From NCBI RefSeq assembly GCF_027887165.1, contig NC_077229.1, positions 203,881,753 to 203,945,752 on the forward strand: DNA of 64,000 nt, in the 5' to 3' direction. This document shows positions 14,752 through 26,369 of this stretch, piece by piece. The notes under the pieces were generated by a model. That model ran no database searches, was not told where the DNA came from, and was given only the letters and a program-made list of their open reading frames with translations. The DNA comes from Monodelphis domestica. Lineage: Eukaryota; Chordata; Mammalia; Didelphimorphia; Didelphidae. Made by a program: the position numbers and the translations under genes. How positions within the stretch are numbered: the stretch's first letter is position 1; each line of letters begins with the position of its first letter.

Positions 14752-15084
14752 GGGAATGAAACTAGAGCCTAGCGTCAGAGGTCTAGTTTTATAGGCAACT
14801 GTCCTGTGATGTCAGTGGTGTAGCGTGTTTGCCACTTTATTATATAGCTGAGCAGAACATGTGCTTAATCTTTGGGATGCTGAAGGAGATGAATGGGCTT
14901 CGGAGTGAATGTGGCAGTTTAAAAAAAATATAATTCATATTTTGGACCTGAGTATTTAGCTGTTTTGGACCGCAATCACGTCCCCTTGAGTTTCAAATAT
15001 AAGACTGCTGCAGTCCCATCACATTATTCAGTGGTGAATCTTGTTTGTTACTGTCATTCCCATTCCTTTTTTCGTTTAGATCAT

Positions 15085-15090
15085 AATAAA
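15085..15090 (+). terminator. Internal RAN poly(A) signal (AATAAA)
   Basis: This is the proximal poly(A) signal of the RAN 3' UTR. It sits inside the copy, so the source messenger bypassed it and used the distal site. Confidence 0.8.
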
Positions 15091-15828
15091 GTTGTATTTC
15101 AAATATCTAAGCAAGTGAGCTCTTATCTCTTGTTTACAAAATAAGCATTTAAAAACCTGTTTTGTATGGTCTATGGTAGATAAATACCATGTTACTATTT
15201 AAATGGCCTTTACGTTTTTATGACTAGTTGTTTTTAAACATCATCATCAGTTAAGATACATTTGAGTCATACATTTCACAAAGTAAAGATAGGTGCTGGA
15301 CAGCTTAAAAAAAAACTTTGTGCTACTGTTAGATAATTGGTCACAACTTGGTAATATAAAGTTTAAAAGTGTGAACATATTTTATTTAGACAGTAATTAA
15401 AGGTTTTCACACTAGCTAGTGTACCTAAGGTGGATTTTTGGAAGAAGGATAAAGTTGAAGAATAAAATAATCACATGAATATTGTATCTTTTTCCTGTGT
15501 ATGAGCTGTCAATAGAATAGAATTTAATTTATGTGGATTGAGTATCAGTTGAATGCAGCTTTTTAAAAACTATAATGCTTAGCATACATGGGAATGGTAA
15601 CCATGCTTTGAAAAGGTGGCTTAAAGTGATTATGAAATAAGCTAAACTGTTAACTTCAACTTTGATAAGTTTTAAATCCACTGTAGGCAAAGTATTCTTA
15701 TTGGGAAGGAAGCATTAATCAGGTAAGTGCTGGGATGACCACCACCAGAATAGTGAGAAAATGGACCATTTTCAGTGATGTCAATCTAAATTGAAGCCTT
15801 GGAATGAGTTTTGTATTTGGGGTTCTAT

Positions 15829-15834
15829 AATAAA
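15829..15834 (+). terminator. Distal RAN poly(A) signal (AATAAA)
   Basis: AATAAA lies 16 nt before the A-run that begins at 15851. This is the spacing expected of the signal used by the source messenger. Confidence 0.85.
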
Positions 15835-15855
15835 AGTGAAGCATTTAATTAAAAA

Positions 15856-15871
15856 AAAATCACCGTAGACA
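15856..15871 (+). repeat. Right target-site duplication of the RAN retrocopy
   Basis: AAAATCACCGTAGACA, with one A/G mismatch to the left copy. L1 ORF2 continues at once with 'atataaaatacttaggaatc'. Confidence 0.95.
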
Positions 15872-17309
15872 ATATAAAATACTTAGGAATCTATATGCTA
15901 AGACAAACACAAGAACTATATGAATACAACTACAAAACACTTTCCATACAATTAAAACTAGATCTAAACAATTGGAAAAACATTGATCGCTGATGGGTGG
16001 GACAAGCTAACATAATAAAAATGATCATCCTACCCAAACTTATTTACTTATTTAGTGCCATACCCATTGAACTACCAAAAAACTTTTTTGCTGAATTAGA
16101 AAAAACCATAACAAAGTTCATTTGGAAGAACAAAAGATCAAGGATATCCTGGGAAATCATGAAAAAAAATAATGCGAAGAAAGGTGGCCTTGCATTACCT
16201 CAAACTATACAATAAAGTGGTGGTCATCAAAACAATATGGTACTGGCTAAGAGACAGAAAGGAGGATCAGTGGAATAGACTTGGGTTAAGTGACCTCAGC
16301 AAGACAGTCTATGACAAGCCCAAAGATCCCTGCTTTTGGGACAAAAATACACTATTTGATAAAAACTGCTGGGAAAATTGGAAGACAGTATGGGAGAGAT
16401 TAAATTTGGATAAACACCTCATACCCTGTACCAAGATAAACTCAGAATGGGTGAATGACTTGAACATGAAGAAGGAAACAATAAGTAAATTAGGTGAACA
16501 CAGAATAGTATACATGTCAGATCTTTGGGGAGGGAAAGATTTTAAAACCAAGCAAGACTTGGAAAGAGTCACAAAATGTAAAATAAATAATTTTGACTAC
16601 ATCAAATTAAAAAGGTTTTGTACAAACAAAACCAATGTAACTAAAATCAGAAGGGAAGCAACAAATTGGGAAACAATCTTCCTAACAAAAACCTCTGACA
16701 AAGGTCTAATTACTCAAATTTATAAAGAGCTAAACCAGTTTGTACAAAAAAACAAGCCATTCTCCAATTGAAAATTGAGCAAGGGACATGAATAGGCAGT
16801 TTTCAGTTAAAGAAATCAAAACTATTAATAAACACATGAAAAACTGCTCTAAATCTCTTATAATCAGAGAGATGCAAATCAAAACAACTCTGAGGTATCA
16901 CCTCACACCTAGCAGATTGGCTAACATGACAGCTATGGAAAGTAATGAATGCTTGAGGGGATGTGGCAAAGTTGGGACATTAATGCATTGCTGGGGGAGT
17001 TGTGAATTGATCCAACTATTCTGGAGGGCAATTTGGAACTATGCCCAAAGGGCAATAAAAGACTATCTGCCCTTTGATCCAGCCATAGCTCTGCTGGGTT
17101 TGTACCCCAAAGAGATAGGGAGGAAAAATACATGTACAAGAATATTCATAGCTGCGCTCTTTGTGGTGGCAAAAAATTGGAAAATGAGAGGATGCCCTTC
17201 AATTGGGGAATGGCTGAACAAATTGTGGTATAGTTTGGTGATGGAATGCTATTGTGCTAAAAGGAATAATAAAGTGGAGGAATTCCATGGAGACTGGAAC
17301 AACCTCTAG
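15872..17309 (+). pseudogene. L1 ORF2, C-terminal part, inactivated
   Basis: This is the continuation of ORF2 beyond the RAN insertion. Open segments in shifting frames (15997-16215, 16172-16771, 16788-17309) show at least two frameshifts. Recognisable parts are [12 protein letters not shown], the NNFDYIKLKRFCTNKTNVTKIRRE stretch (about 16590-16655), and the cysteine-rich C-terminal domain with C-x3-C-x7-H-x4-C at about 16950-17010. The end is GDWNNL followed by TAG at 17307. It is inactive. Confidence 0.9.
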
Positions 17310-17751
17310 GAAGTGATGCAGAGCGAAAGGAGCAGAGCCAGAACATTGTACACAGAGACTGATACACTGTGGTACAATCGAAGGTAATGGACTTCTCCAT
17401 TAGTGTCAATGCAATGTCCCTGAACAATCTGCAGGGATCTAGGAGAAAAAAACACTATCCACAAGCAGAGGACAAACTGTGGGAGTAAAAACACCGAGGA
17501 AAAGCAACTGCTTGACTACAGGAGTTGAGGGAATATGCTTGAGGAGAGTCTCTAAATGAACACCTTAATGCAAATACCAACAACATGGAAATGGGTTCAG
17601 ATCAAGGACACATGTGATACCTAGTGGAATTGCGTGTCAGACATGAGAGGGGTGGTGGGAGGAGGGGGAGGAAAAGAAAATGATCTTTGTTTCCAATGAA
17701 TAATGTTTGAAAATGACCGAATAAAATAATGTTTAAATTTAAAAAAAAAAA
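17310..17751 (+). other. L1 3' UTR and A-run of the first L1
   Basis: It starts 'gaagtgatgcagagcgaaag' and includes a G-rich purine tract at about 17644-17672. It ends in 'aataaaataatgtttaaatt' and an A-run. The same 3' UTR recurs at 60529-60790, so the family is resolved by comparison within the window. Confidence 0.9.
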
Positions 17752-19042
17752 GAAAGAAACTACAAGTAAATTATGTGAACACAGAATAGTATAGTATACA
17801 TGTCAGACCTTTGGGAAAGGAAAGATTTTAAAACCAAACAAGACTTAGAAAAAGTCATTTTAAATCATTTTGATTACATCAAATTAAAAAGGTTTTGTAC
17901 AAACAAAACCAATGTAACCAAAATTAGAAGGGAAGTAACAAATTGGGAAACAATCTTCATAACAAAAACCTCTTCCAAACATCCAATTACTCAAATTTAA
18001 AAGGAGTTAAATCAATTGTACAAAAAATGAAGCCATTCTCCAATTGATAAATGGGAAAGGGACATGAATAGGCAATTTTTCAGTCAAAAAAATCAAAACT
18101 ATTAACTATTAATAAGCACATGAAAAAGTGCTTTAAAAGCACATGAAAAATAATCTCTTATAATCAGAGAAATGCAAATCAAAACAACTCTGAGGTATCA
18201 CCTCACAGGTAGCAAGGTAGCAGACTGGCTAACATGACAGCAAAGGAAAGTAATGAATGCTGGAGGGGATGTGGCAAAGTCAGGACATTAATTAATTGCT
18301 GATGGAGTTGTGAATTGATCCAACCATTCTGGAGGGCAATTTGGAACTGTGCCTAAAGGGCACTAAAAGACTGTCTGCCCTTTGCATTGCATTGCTGGGT
18401 TCGTACCCCCAAAGAGATAATAAGGAAAAATGCATGAATAAGAATATTCATAGCTGTGCTCTTTGTGATGACAAAAAATTGGAAAATGAGGGGATGCCCT
18501 TCAATTGGAGAATGGCTGAACAAATTGTGGTATATGTTGGTTATGGAATACTATTGTGCTCAAAGGAATAATAAAGTGGGAACTGGAACAACCTCCAGGA
18601 AGTGATGCAGAACAAAAGGAGCAGAACCAGGAGAACATTGTACACAGAGACTGATACACTGTGGTACAATCGAATGTAATGGACTTCCCCATTAGTGGCA
18701 ATGCAGTGATCATGAACAACTTGGAGGGATCTAAGAGAAAGAACACTATCCACATTCAGAGGAAAAACTGTGGGAGTAAAATCATGGAAGAAAAACAACT
18801 GCTTTATTACATGGGTGGAAGGGGATATGATTGAGGATATAGACCCTAAAGGAACATCCTAGTACAAACATGAACAGCATGGAAATAGGTTCTGATCAAG
18901 GACACATGTAATACCAGGTTGAATTGCACAGCAGCTACGGGAAGGGTAGGGGGAGGGGAGGCAGGACTAGAATATGATTTTTGTAACCAAGGAATAATGT
19001 TTGAAATTGACCAAATTTAAAAAAAATAAAAATAAAAATAAA
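17752..19042 (+). mobile_element. Second L1, 3' part only, different subfamily
   Basis: It begins inside ORF2 at the position equivalent to 16471 and follows the first L1 without any spacer. It runs through the ORF2 C-terminus (frames at 17800-18000 and 18341-18571, broken) and a 3' UTR. Compared with the first L1 it differs substantially in the 3' UTR and carries small internal duplications ('aagcacatgaaaaa' occurs twice near 18115-18150). It is therefore not a tandem copy of its neighbour. The tail is A-rich with three AATAAA units, the last at 19037-19042. Confidence 0.85.
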
Positions 19043-19072
19043 GACATCTCTTCTGACAGTAAAAAAAAAAAA
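19043..19072 (+). other. Apparent 18-nt 3' transduction plus poly(A)
   Basis: After the L1 A/T-rich tail comes GACATCTCTTCTGACAGT (19043-19060), then 12 A (19061-19072), then the right target-site repeat. A non-L1 insert between two A-tracts, with an AATAAA 18 nt before the second one, is what read-through into source flank followed by new polyadenylation leaves behind. Confidence 0.6.
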
Positions 19073-19083
19073 GTGAACCCAAC
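19069..19083 (+). repeat. Right target-site duplication of the L1 block
   Basis: AAAAGTGAACCCAAC, the partner of 9457-9471 at 13 of 15 bases, at the far end of the second L1 piece. Confidence 0.65.
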
Positions 19084-19599
19084 CAAAAGAAAAATGGCTT
19101 GTAAATTTATATGAGTGAGATTAGAAACAACACAAATGGATGAATAACTTTCTGATAGTATAATATTATGAAGACTCTGAAGAGAGGGCAAAGGAGATGC
19201 CAAAACCCGAACCTAAGGGAAAGGGATCTGGATAGGAAAAAATTATTTCTTGCTGAGAATTGCAAAGGGAAAAATGAGATAAGCTTGCCCAAGCCATCAT
19301 TTTCAGTAGCTTGAGGAAAGTGTCTGAAGAAAAAATGGGTTTTTTTCTCCCTATCAGCACCATCATTTCTCATGTCCTCCTGGAATTTACCCTATTAGTT
19401 ATTTTCTCTGGGTCTCCCTCTGTCTCTCTCTATCATCATCATTATCATCATTATCATTATCATCATCATCATCATCATCATGTCTCACTATCTACAAGTT
19501 CCTTCCCTGCTGCCTACAAATAGGCACAGGTAACCGATGCATCAATAAACAAGCCTTGCCTCCACCCAACTATCTTCTCAAGATACTATCCTATAACTT
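19084..19599. other. Unassigned flank with a CAT microsatellite
   Basis: This is the right flank of the L1 block. (ATC/CAT)n occupies about 19431-19482. The open frames here read through that repeat or are featureless. Confidence 0.5.
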
Positions 19600-19955
19600 T
19601 CAATGCTAACCTCCTAGAAAAACTCCTCTTTACTCAGGACTGGGTCAAAAGTTATCTATCTCTTAATTGCCAAATCAAATTATTTTTTTCTCTCTTCAGT
19701 CTCTTTGACTTATGTGTAGCTTTCCACATTCATTGTTGACCAACCTTCCAGATACTCTCTTCCCTTGGATTCTGTTTGTTCTCTCCTGGTTCTCCTCCTA
19801 CCTGTCTGACCACTATTTCTCCATCTTATTTTACTAAGTTTATTTTGTTCCTCTTGCCCCTAACCAAGAGTGTCCCTAAGGCTGGACTTTCACCCTATCT
19901 CAATAACTCCCTCATTTAGTTATCTAATCTGTTCTCAAGGATTCAAACATTACTT
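19600..19955 (+). mobile_element. L2 LINE, RT-region fragment
   Basis: The sequence around 'gagtgtccctaaggctggac' and 'aactccctcatttagttatc' has the layout of the L2 segment encoding the VPQGSVLGP stretch of its reverse transcriptase. It is too mutated to translate. Confidence 0.55.
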
Positions 19956-21085
19956 CTAAACAAATGCCCTGGAGGTACAAAGATAAAGCTTAACAAGAAG
20001 CATTCTAATGGGGCAGGTCATATCTTTGCAGATTAATGTCATACATTAAAGCCAATGAAGGGAGCAAAAGAAAGATTCAGAAAAAAATGGATGAGGAAAA
20101 TATAAGTAGGAAGCAAACATTTTCAGCTTGAAGATCAAGCATGGATACATGGAAGAAGTAGTCTCTCTTCTAAGCATGGAAAGAAGAGGATAATATAAGG
20201 TGGAAGTCAGAAGAGAATTATTAGTATTGGGAATTAGTATCTGAGGAAAGACTGCTCTTGCCCATAGTTATCCTTAAAAGAAATAATTAAGCTTGCTGGT
20301 TTTGCCTGGTAGAATTGAGGAGGAACCCCAAGAGGCTCATAGAACTACAGAAAAAGGCCAACAGAAATCAGAATGGTACTGGAAGGAAAAAAAAGTCACT
20401 TCCATGAGAAACAGATGCCAAAATTCCAGAATTGAGAGTATGAACTGATTGGGCGCCAGTTATATCAGGATGGATCCCTCAAAACCAAAGATGCTAAGAA
20501 AGTAATCTTTGTTCCCTTGGCTACTCTTAGACTATAGGATCCTAAAAGCCTTTCTTTCTTTAGGCTCAGGGAAGGTCTGTTTCTTAAGTTTATTTAACTT
20601 TGTTTTAAATGCTTATTTTTTGTTCTTTAAACTAATAGTTGTGATGAAATTGCTAACCACAGGGATCTGATACTGTGAGATTTGGAATGCAGTTGAGAGG
20701 AGACCGTTGAGGAGTACACCCTAGAGAAAAAAGGAAGATAGCGACATAGAGATAGAGAGATACTAAATACCCTGTATCTTGAAAGAATGTCTCTGGATGG
20801 GTGCTCAGAGCTTTAAAAAATTATAGATCATTTGATTTCTTAAAATTTCAGCAAGGAGGCAAATAAGACTGGCTGAATTACCCTGATTGCTATCCTACCC
20901 CACCATTGCTACATAGAAATTTATATTCCAGGATATCTGAATATTACATTGTGGTTGGGGTGGTTTGGGTCACTGAGCTCCCAAAAGAAAGGATAGAGGC
21001 AGGACCTATAATCTCATTTGTATGGGGAACTCCTAGATGAGAAAATTCCCTCTGCCCACACAGATCAACACCTTTGCTGCAATTG
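19956..21085. other. Unassigned interval with no gene seen
   Basis: I recognise no repeat family and no coding sequence. Confidence 0.45.
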
Positions 21086-21440
21086 AAATCTTAGAAAAAT
21101 TCCTAGGTCACCATGACCTAGGATCACACAGGTAGTACATTTCAGAAGTGAGATTTTAATTTAGTCTTCCTGACTCCAAAGCCACTTCCAAACCATGTTG
21201 CCTCTTAAAGGAGAGCATCAGGAAGGAACAATCAAAATGATATGAAATGTGTCAATAAACTCAATGCTTTCTGTTTACAAAGCTCTTATCTTGAAGTAAT
21301 CTCATGAAGTAGGTACCAGAGGCAGGTTCAATCTCACTGACAATGTTGTTGTCTCCACTGCTATCTAAGTGAAGGACTTGAGGCTCAGAAAAATTCATTA
21401 ACTAGGTCACAAACACACAGCTAGCACCTTGCAGCACACA
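21086..21440 (-). mobile_element. Two degraded minus-strand SINEs
   Basis: The first (about 21090-21210) shows 'taggatcacacaggtagtac' and 'tcttcctgactccaaagcca'. The second (about 21255-21440) shows 'gaggctcagaaaaattcatt' and 'cacacagctagcacc'. Both have MIR/CORE-type hallmarks. Confidence 0.55.
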
Positions 21441-21489
21441 CACACCCCAAATCAAGTCTTCTGACCCAAAACGATGTTCTTTCCACAGC

Positions 21490-21630
21490 ATCCCATTATA
21501 AGTGAGTCATGATCAAAGATGATTTTCCTGTTTTCTGGCTCTGCCACTAATTTATTGCCTGTGTGACCTTGGAAAAGTCACAACCTCCCTGAGTCTCAGT
21601 TTCCTCCTCTATGAAATAAAGGAACAGAGG
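21490..21630 (+). mobile_element. MIR fragment
   Basis: 'gcctgtgtgaccttggaaaa', 'agtctcagtttcctcctcta' and 'tgaaataaaggaacag' are the plus-strand core and tail. Confidence 0.7.
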
Positions 21631-21981
21631 GATGGTGTGTGAAATAGATGATTATTTAGCTTTTTCTTTCTGCAAATCTAATCCTCTCCTATTTCTAGAA
21701 TGCTCATCCCTAACAAAAAAAAAAAAAACCCACCACATAATGAAATACTTGATATAACACATTATATTACAGTGTTATTGTTACATTACATATATACATA
21801 TATAACATAGATATTACATTAATTGCAATGAATTATTCCATTACTTAAGATCTAAAGTGTTTTAAGTATGCCCAAATATGAATGTCATCATATCTAGTCC
21901 ATAGATATGGACCAAAGGTAGGTGTTACTCCATGACTCTTTGTCCTCTCCCAGAGTACTCAAGAGTACCCCCAAAGAATTG
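21631..21981. other. AT-rich interval with no feature
   Basis: A 15-A run and TA-rich sequence only. Confidence 0.5.
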
Positions 21982-22245
21982 GGGCAGCTAGGCAGTACAA
22001 TGGATAGAGTGCTGAGCATGGAGTCAGGAAGACCTGAGTTCAAATGTGACCTCAGATATTTACTAGTTGTGTAGCCCGGGACAAGTGCTTAACTCCTATT
22101 TTCTTTACTTTCCTCATCTGTAAAATGGGGGCAATAATAGTGCCTGTGTCCAAGGGTGTTTGTGAGGATCAAAAGAGATAAGTTCACAGTGCCTGGCACG
22201 TAGAAAGTGCTATGTAAATATTAGCTATTTATATTACTAATCAGC
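21982..22245 (+). mobile_element. Mar1-class SINE, near full length
   Basis: The order is 'ggggcagctaggcagtacaa' head, 'gaagacctgagttcaaatgt' B box, 'tcctcatctgtaaaatgggg' core, and 'agtgcctggcacgtagaaag' followed by 'tgctatgtaaatattagcta'. It is one of the best preserved copies of this class in the window. Confidence 0.85.
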
Positions 22246-22988
22246 ACATACTAAAAGAAACCATTGAGCTGTCTGCATTCCCAGAAAAGAACCCAAGTGA
22301 ACACAATCTGGTTCCTTGAAAAGGAAGAGGAAGTTAGGAGGTGAAAGTGCTCTTTTTCTCCTTTAGCCATCCCTGCTTAAAGCTAAATTTTCACTTCAAA
22401 ATTGTGTGAGTCTAACCTCTTTCACCATATACTTTATGACCTAAAATTTGCCTGCCTGCATGACTCAAATTACCCAAGCAAGCCATCTAGGCTGTCTAAT
22501 ACCCTCTTGACTGTGGTGGAATATATATCACCACAGGCATTACACTGAGGCAGGACCAATCTCACTAAGACAGTTCATTAATTATATCTAAGAATGTTGA
22601 CTATAAAGGGTAAGTTTAAAGTCAAGTAGTGGGGAAGGAGAGGAAGTAGGAAAAGGGAAAGGATGTTCCAGACAGTTGCAGGTATTCTCAAATGAAATAA
22701 TAATTCTAAGAAAAATGTGTAGAATGTGGAACTGATAGAGCATTCAATAGATTCTCACAATGAATAAAAACAGACTGTAACCACATTTCATTATGATTTT
22801 GGGACCCTTCCATAGGGTATCAGAAAATGTCTAGGAATTATTATGTTTCTAATAAAGTCACATTATTTAAAAAATGAATTTTTAGCATGATTCCTTCCAT
22901 ACTTCCATCCCTCATTTGTTGTCCAGCCCATATTTATGTAAGTTCATCTCTCCTATTCTAGAAGCAAAGAAAATCAGTCCCCAAAATA
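22246..22988. other. Unassigned interval with no gene seen
   Basis: No named repeat and no coding region recognised. Confidence 0.45.
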
Positions 22989-22996
22989 CCCAATAG

Positions 22997-23210
22997 CCAT
23001 GTTGGCAAACCTATGGCATGCATGCCAGAGGGTGCTGCTCCCTTCCCCCCTCTCCATACTCGCCTAAGGACATTTCTCACATGACCCACCCCTCTGCCTA
23101 GAAGCCCAATGGGAGTGCTTCCTCCCGTCCCTGTTTGGGGCAAGGGAGCAACTCACATGCATGAGGATTGCAGTTTGGGCACTCAATGTCTAAAAGGTTT
23201 GCCATCATTG
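22997..23210. mobile_element. hAT-type MITE with terminal inverted repeats
   Basis: A 214-bp element. The left end is CCATGTTGGCAAACC and the reverse complement of the right end is CAATGATGGCAAACC, so the termini are inverted repeats (12 of 15). Flanks CCCAATAG (22989-22996) and CCCTATAG (23211-23218) match at 7 of 8 bases, the 8-bp duplication typical of hAT transposons. No transposase is present. The open frames crossing it are shadows. Confidence 0.75.
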
Positions 23211-23279
23211 CCCTATAGTTTCACTCAATCATTTGCTAGATTTATGATGTCATTGTTAAGGATTTTTTCTCATTACTGT

Positions 23280-23540
23280 TATTGTTCTTTTTTTCCAATA
23301 CGTCCAAATCTTTGTGAAGCCATTTGGGCTTTTCTTAACAAAGATCTTGAAGTGGTTTGCCATATCCTTCTCCAACTCATTTTACAGATGAGGAAACTGT
23401 GGCAACCAGCATTAAGTGACTTGCCTAGGGTCTGTAATAAGGCTCAATTTCTCACTTCCACAGGTCACACAGCTAATAAATTTCTGAGACCATATTTGAG
23501 CTCAGGAAAATGGCTTCTTAATAGAGCCAGTGCCACCCCC
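23280..23540 (-). mobile_element. Mar1-class SINE
   Basis: 'ccatttgggcttttcttaac', 'gaagtggtttgccatatcct' and 'ttttacagatgaggaaactg', closing with 'agagccagtgccacc'. The inner part carries an extra piece near 23430-23460. Confidence 0.7.
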
Positions 23541-25444
23541 TCTCTCATTAGATGTTCAGAACTTTTTAGATGAAACTCCTCCAACTTGTCTTTGTGAGGA
23601 TGAGATTTTTTTTTAATTTAGGTATAAAACTTTACATTTATTCCTATTAGATTTTAGGTCTTAAATGTCCAGCTTTTCATTATTTCACATTGCCTTTCAA
23701 ATACAAAATAAATAAAAAGTAATTTAGGAGAAAGCACTAGCAGATGGGAGGGGAAATCAATAAAACCCTCATGTAAGAGATAGTGCTTGTACTGAGCTCT
23801 GAAGTAAATGTCAAAAGCAATTGCAACCAATTCATCTGAAAAAGATATATGGGATTTGGGGGTCTGCAAACTCAAGATGAGCCAATGATGAGATATGCCA
23901 ACCAATTGTAGTATCTACTCTGAGCTACATCTCCAACTTGCACTGGCACTTGTAGGTTAGGTCTCCTGAGGGTGGCTGCTCTCTTTGTGTTCTAAGGGAG
24001 CTCTTTCGATATGTATTCATCAGCGCACACCAGTATGCTCCCCATTAACAATCAAGATATAGACACAATTAGCTTTAAGCAAAGATATTTACTAAAGTAG
24101 CATAGTCAGAGCAGTAGATACAAAACATATTCCCCTACAATCCTGGGATTCACTCTCCCCTACATTGTATCTAAGGCTTCTCATGTTTGTACCCACAAAT
24201 TTAGAGAATAGTGCTAATGAGGCACATATCTAGGGGACATCAGATTCCTCATAGACATAGAGCCCTCTGCAAGCCATCTCTTGAAAGTCAGGACTAGACA
24301 ATCCAGGAAAGACAATCCATTGCTGGGTCTCTTCTCTGTTACCAAAGGTTCTATTCCTGGAAATAATAGAAATAATAGCCCTTGGGTAATCACCTCTCTA
24401 TATGTGTGTCTATTTGGAGGATATGTCTCTTCTCTCTCAACTGTACCTCAAACTAACTCTTTAAATGATGCATGGGTTGCTTTTTTTTTTCTGGTAGAAT
24501 TGTTCCTCCAATGGACGCCATGGCCAATTGAGTGGGGGGTGGGGTGGACAATGAAGGAGAGGAGGAAAAAAAATTATATTGTGAACAAGAGGTGGGTCGT
24601 CAAAGAAATTAGACAGAGTAAATGAGAAAGTGGGCATTTAATTGTTAAGCAATTTGATTAATGGAGAATTTTAGAAACATTAGAAACATTAATTGACTAA
24701 TTTGACAACAAAGCTCCCACATTTTTCCTTCATCATCACTTCCAAAGAGAAGTTAGAAATGAGATATAACTTTGCCCACTTTCCAAAAATCCTAAAAGAA
24801 AATACTATCCATAGATTGAATAGACTAAGACCATCTATCTTCATATCAATAATGTTTGCTGTTATGGAAATAATACTACCAAACACACAAAATAAAATTT
24901 TGTGAACCAGTGATAACCTTTGTAGACTAAGAGATTGAACCTTTCTGCAAGATTATATTATAAAGCATTACTCATTGCACATCTGCATATGTATTCATGT
25001 ATTTCTGCATATATATTTAAATTTATTATCTAATTCTATCTATATGACATGTGAATAGATATACCCTTTATAGACATTTATTGCCCTTTTAACTTTTAAA
25101 AGTGCTATCACCACCATTATTTCATTTGATCTTCACATCATGCTTACAAGTTGGGCATGACAACTATTTCCTGAATGTTTTTGCCAATTTCAATAATGGC
25201 AATTTAGCTCTGAAAACAGTGAACTAGATTTGCTATAAACCAATCCAATTATTATTGATCAAATATTGGATATAATCTGATGTCATTCATATTTATCTGA
25301 CTTTGGGATGTGTGGTATTTATCCTTGGTATAAATTATATCAGCCAAATATTTAAAGTGAATAGCAAATGTATCAGACAATGTAATTGAGAAAATTAAGC
25401 AAAGGAATTTGGTAGCAGATTTGCAGCAGAAGGTCTATTGTTGG
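23541..25444. other. Unassigned 1.9-kb interval
   Basis: No gene or repeat that I can name. The frames at 23654-23905, 24281-24625 and 24689-24905 lack family features. The stretch at about 24050-24600 could be an old dispersed repeat, unproven. Confidence 0.4.
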
Positions 25445-26065
25445 TCACCCTTAAAGCTTCTTTGGAAACCCTTGTCACCCCATGCCTAGCCTATTAGAAT
25501 GTCCTTCTTATTAATCTCCATGTCTCATGACTCTCTCCATTCTGATTCATCTTCCACTTATTGTCAAAATGAGCTTCATAAAATATTCCTATTACCTCTA
25601 GGATCAAATATATAATTTTCTTTTTAGTTTTCCTAACTCCTTATGACCCAGGCCCCTCCTACCTTTCTAGTTTTCTTAAATCTTATTCCTCTCCACATAC
25701 TCTGAGATCCAGTGACACTGACCTTGTTATTCCTCAAACAAAACACTCCATTTCCTAACTCAAGGAATTTTCACTGGTTGTCCCCCATGGCAGGAATGCT
25801 CTCCCCCTTTCATCTGCTCCTCCTAGCTTCTTTGGACATCTTCAAGTCTCAACTAAAACCTCTCATCTTCTTCAAGAAGCCTTTCCTCATTCCTCTTAAT
25901 GCCAGTGCCTTCCACCTGAAAGTACCCTTTAGGAAGGATTTTTACTGTATAATATCTTGTTTCCTAATAGTTTTTTAACATGTTGTCTCTCCTCATCTGT
26001 GAGTTTCCTGAAAGCAAGGAGTGTTTACTTTTTGATGTTTTGACTTTTTTTCGTATCCTCAGAAC
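25445..26065 (+). mobile_element. L2 LINE 3' region
   Basis: This is a long L2-like stretch: 'tattcctattacctctagga', 'ttatgacccaggcccctcct', 'atgctctccccctttcatct', 'tcttcaagaagcctttcctc', and a tail 'gtgagtttcctgaaagcaag'. The frame at 25712-25978 lies inside it and is L2-derived, not a host gene. Confidence 0.7.
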
Positions 26066-26079
26066 AAACAATTTGATGA

Positions 26080-26180
26080 TATTATCACCTCTATTTTACA
26101 GATGAAGAGACAGGGGTTTATTAAGGCCAAGTGCCTTGCTTAAGGTCACTTATTAATGCCTTTCCAACAAGGGTAGTAGC
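26080..26180 (-). mobile_element. SINE fragment
   Basis: 'ctattttacagatgaagaga' and 'ccttgcttaaggtcacttat' are the MIR/CORE-type core on the minus strand. Confidence 0.5.
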
Positions 26181-26369
26181 ACTGTGGTTCAATTAATCAT
26201 TCTCCATTGACTCCAAGTTCAACCCTCACAACAATCCTGAATGTATCCTGAACCAGATTAAAATATAACTAGGAAATATTTGATGAAATAAATAAAAAGA
26301 CAATGAAGCACAGCTATAACATTGATATGTGGTTTTCTGTGTCAACATGTGGCCCACAGGGATCTTTAT

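Noticed and set aside
22958..23573. Frames crossing 22958-23143 (minus) and 23109-23573 (plus, 154 codons)
   Set aside because: They run across a hAT MITE and a SINE, so their length comes from repeats.
24050..24600. Possible solitary LTR
   Set aside because: I saw no TG...CA ends, no flanking short duplication and no convincing poly(A) layout, so I left it unassigned.
25712..25978. 88-codon frame
   Set aside because: It lies wholly in an L2 remnant and is not a host gene.
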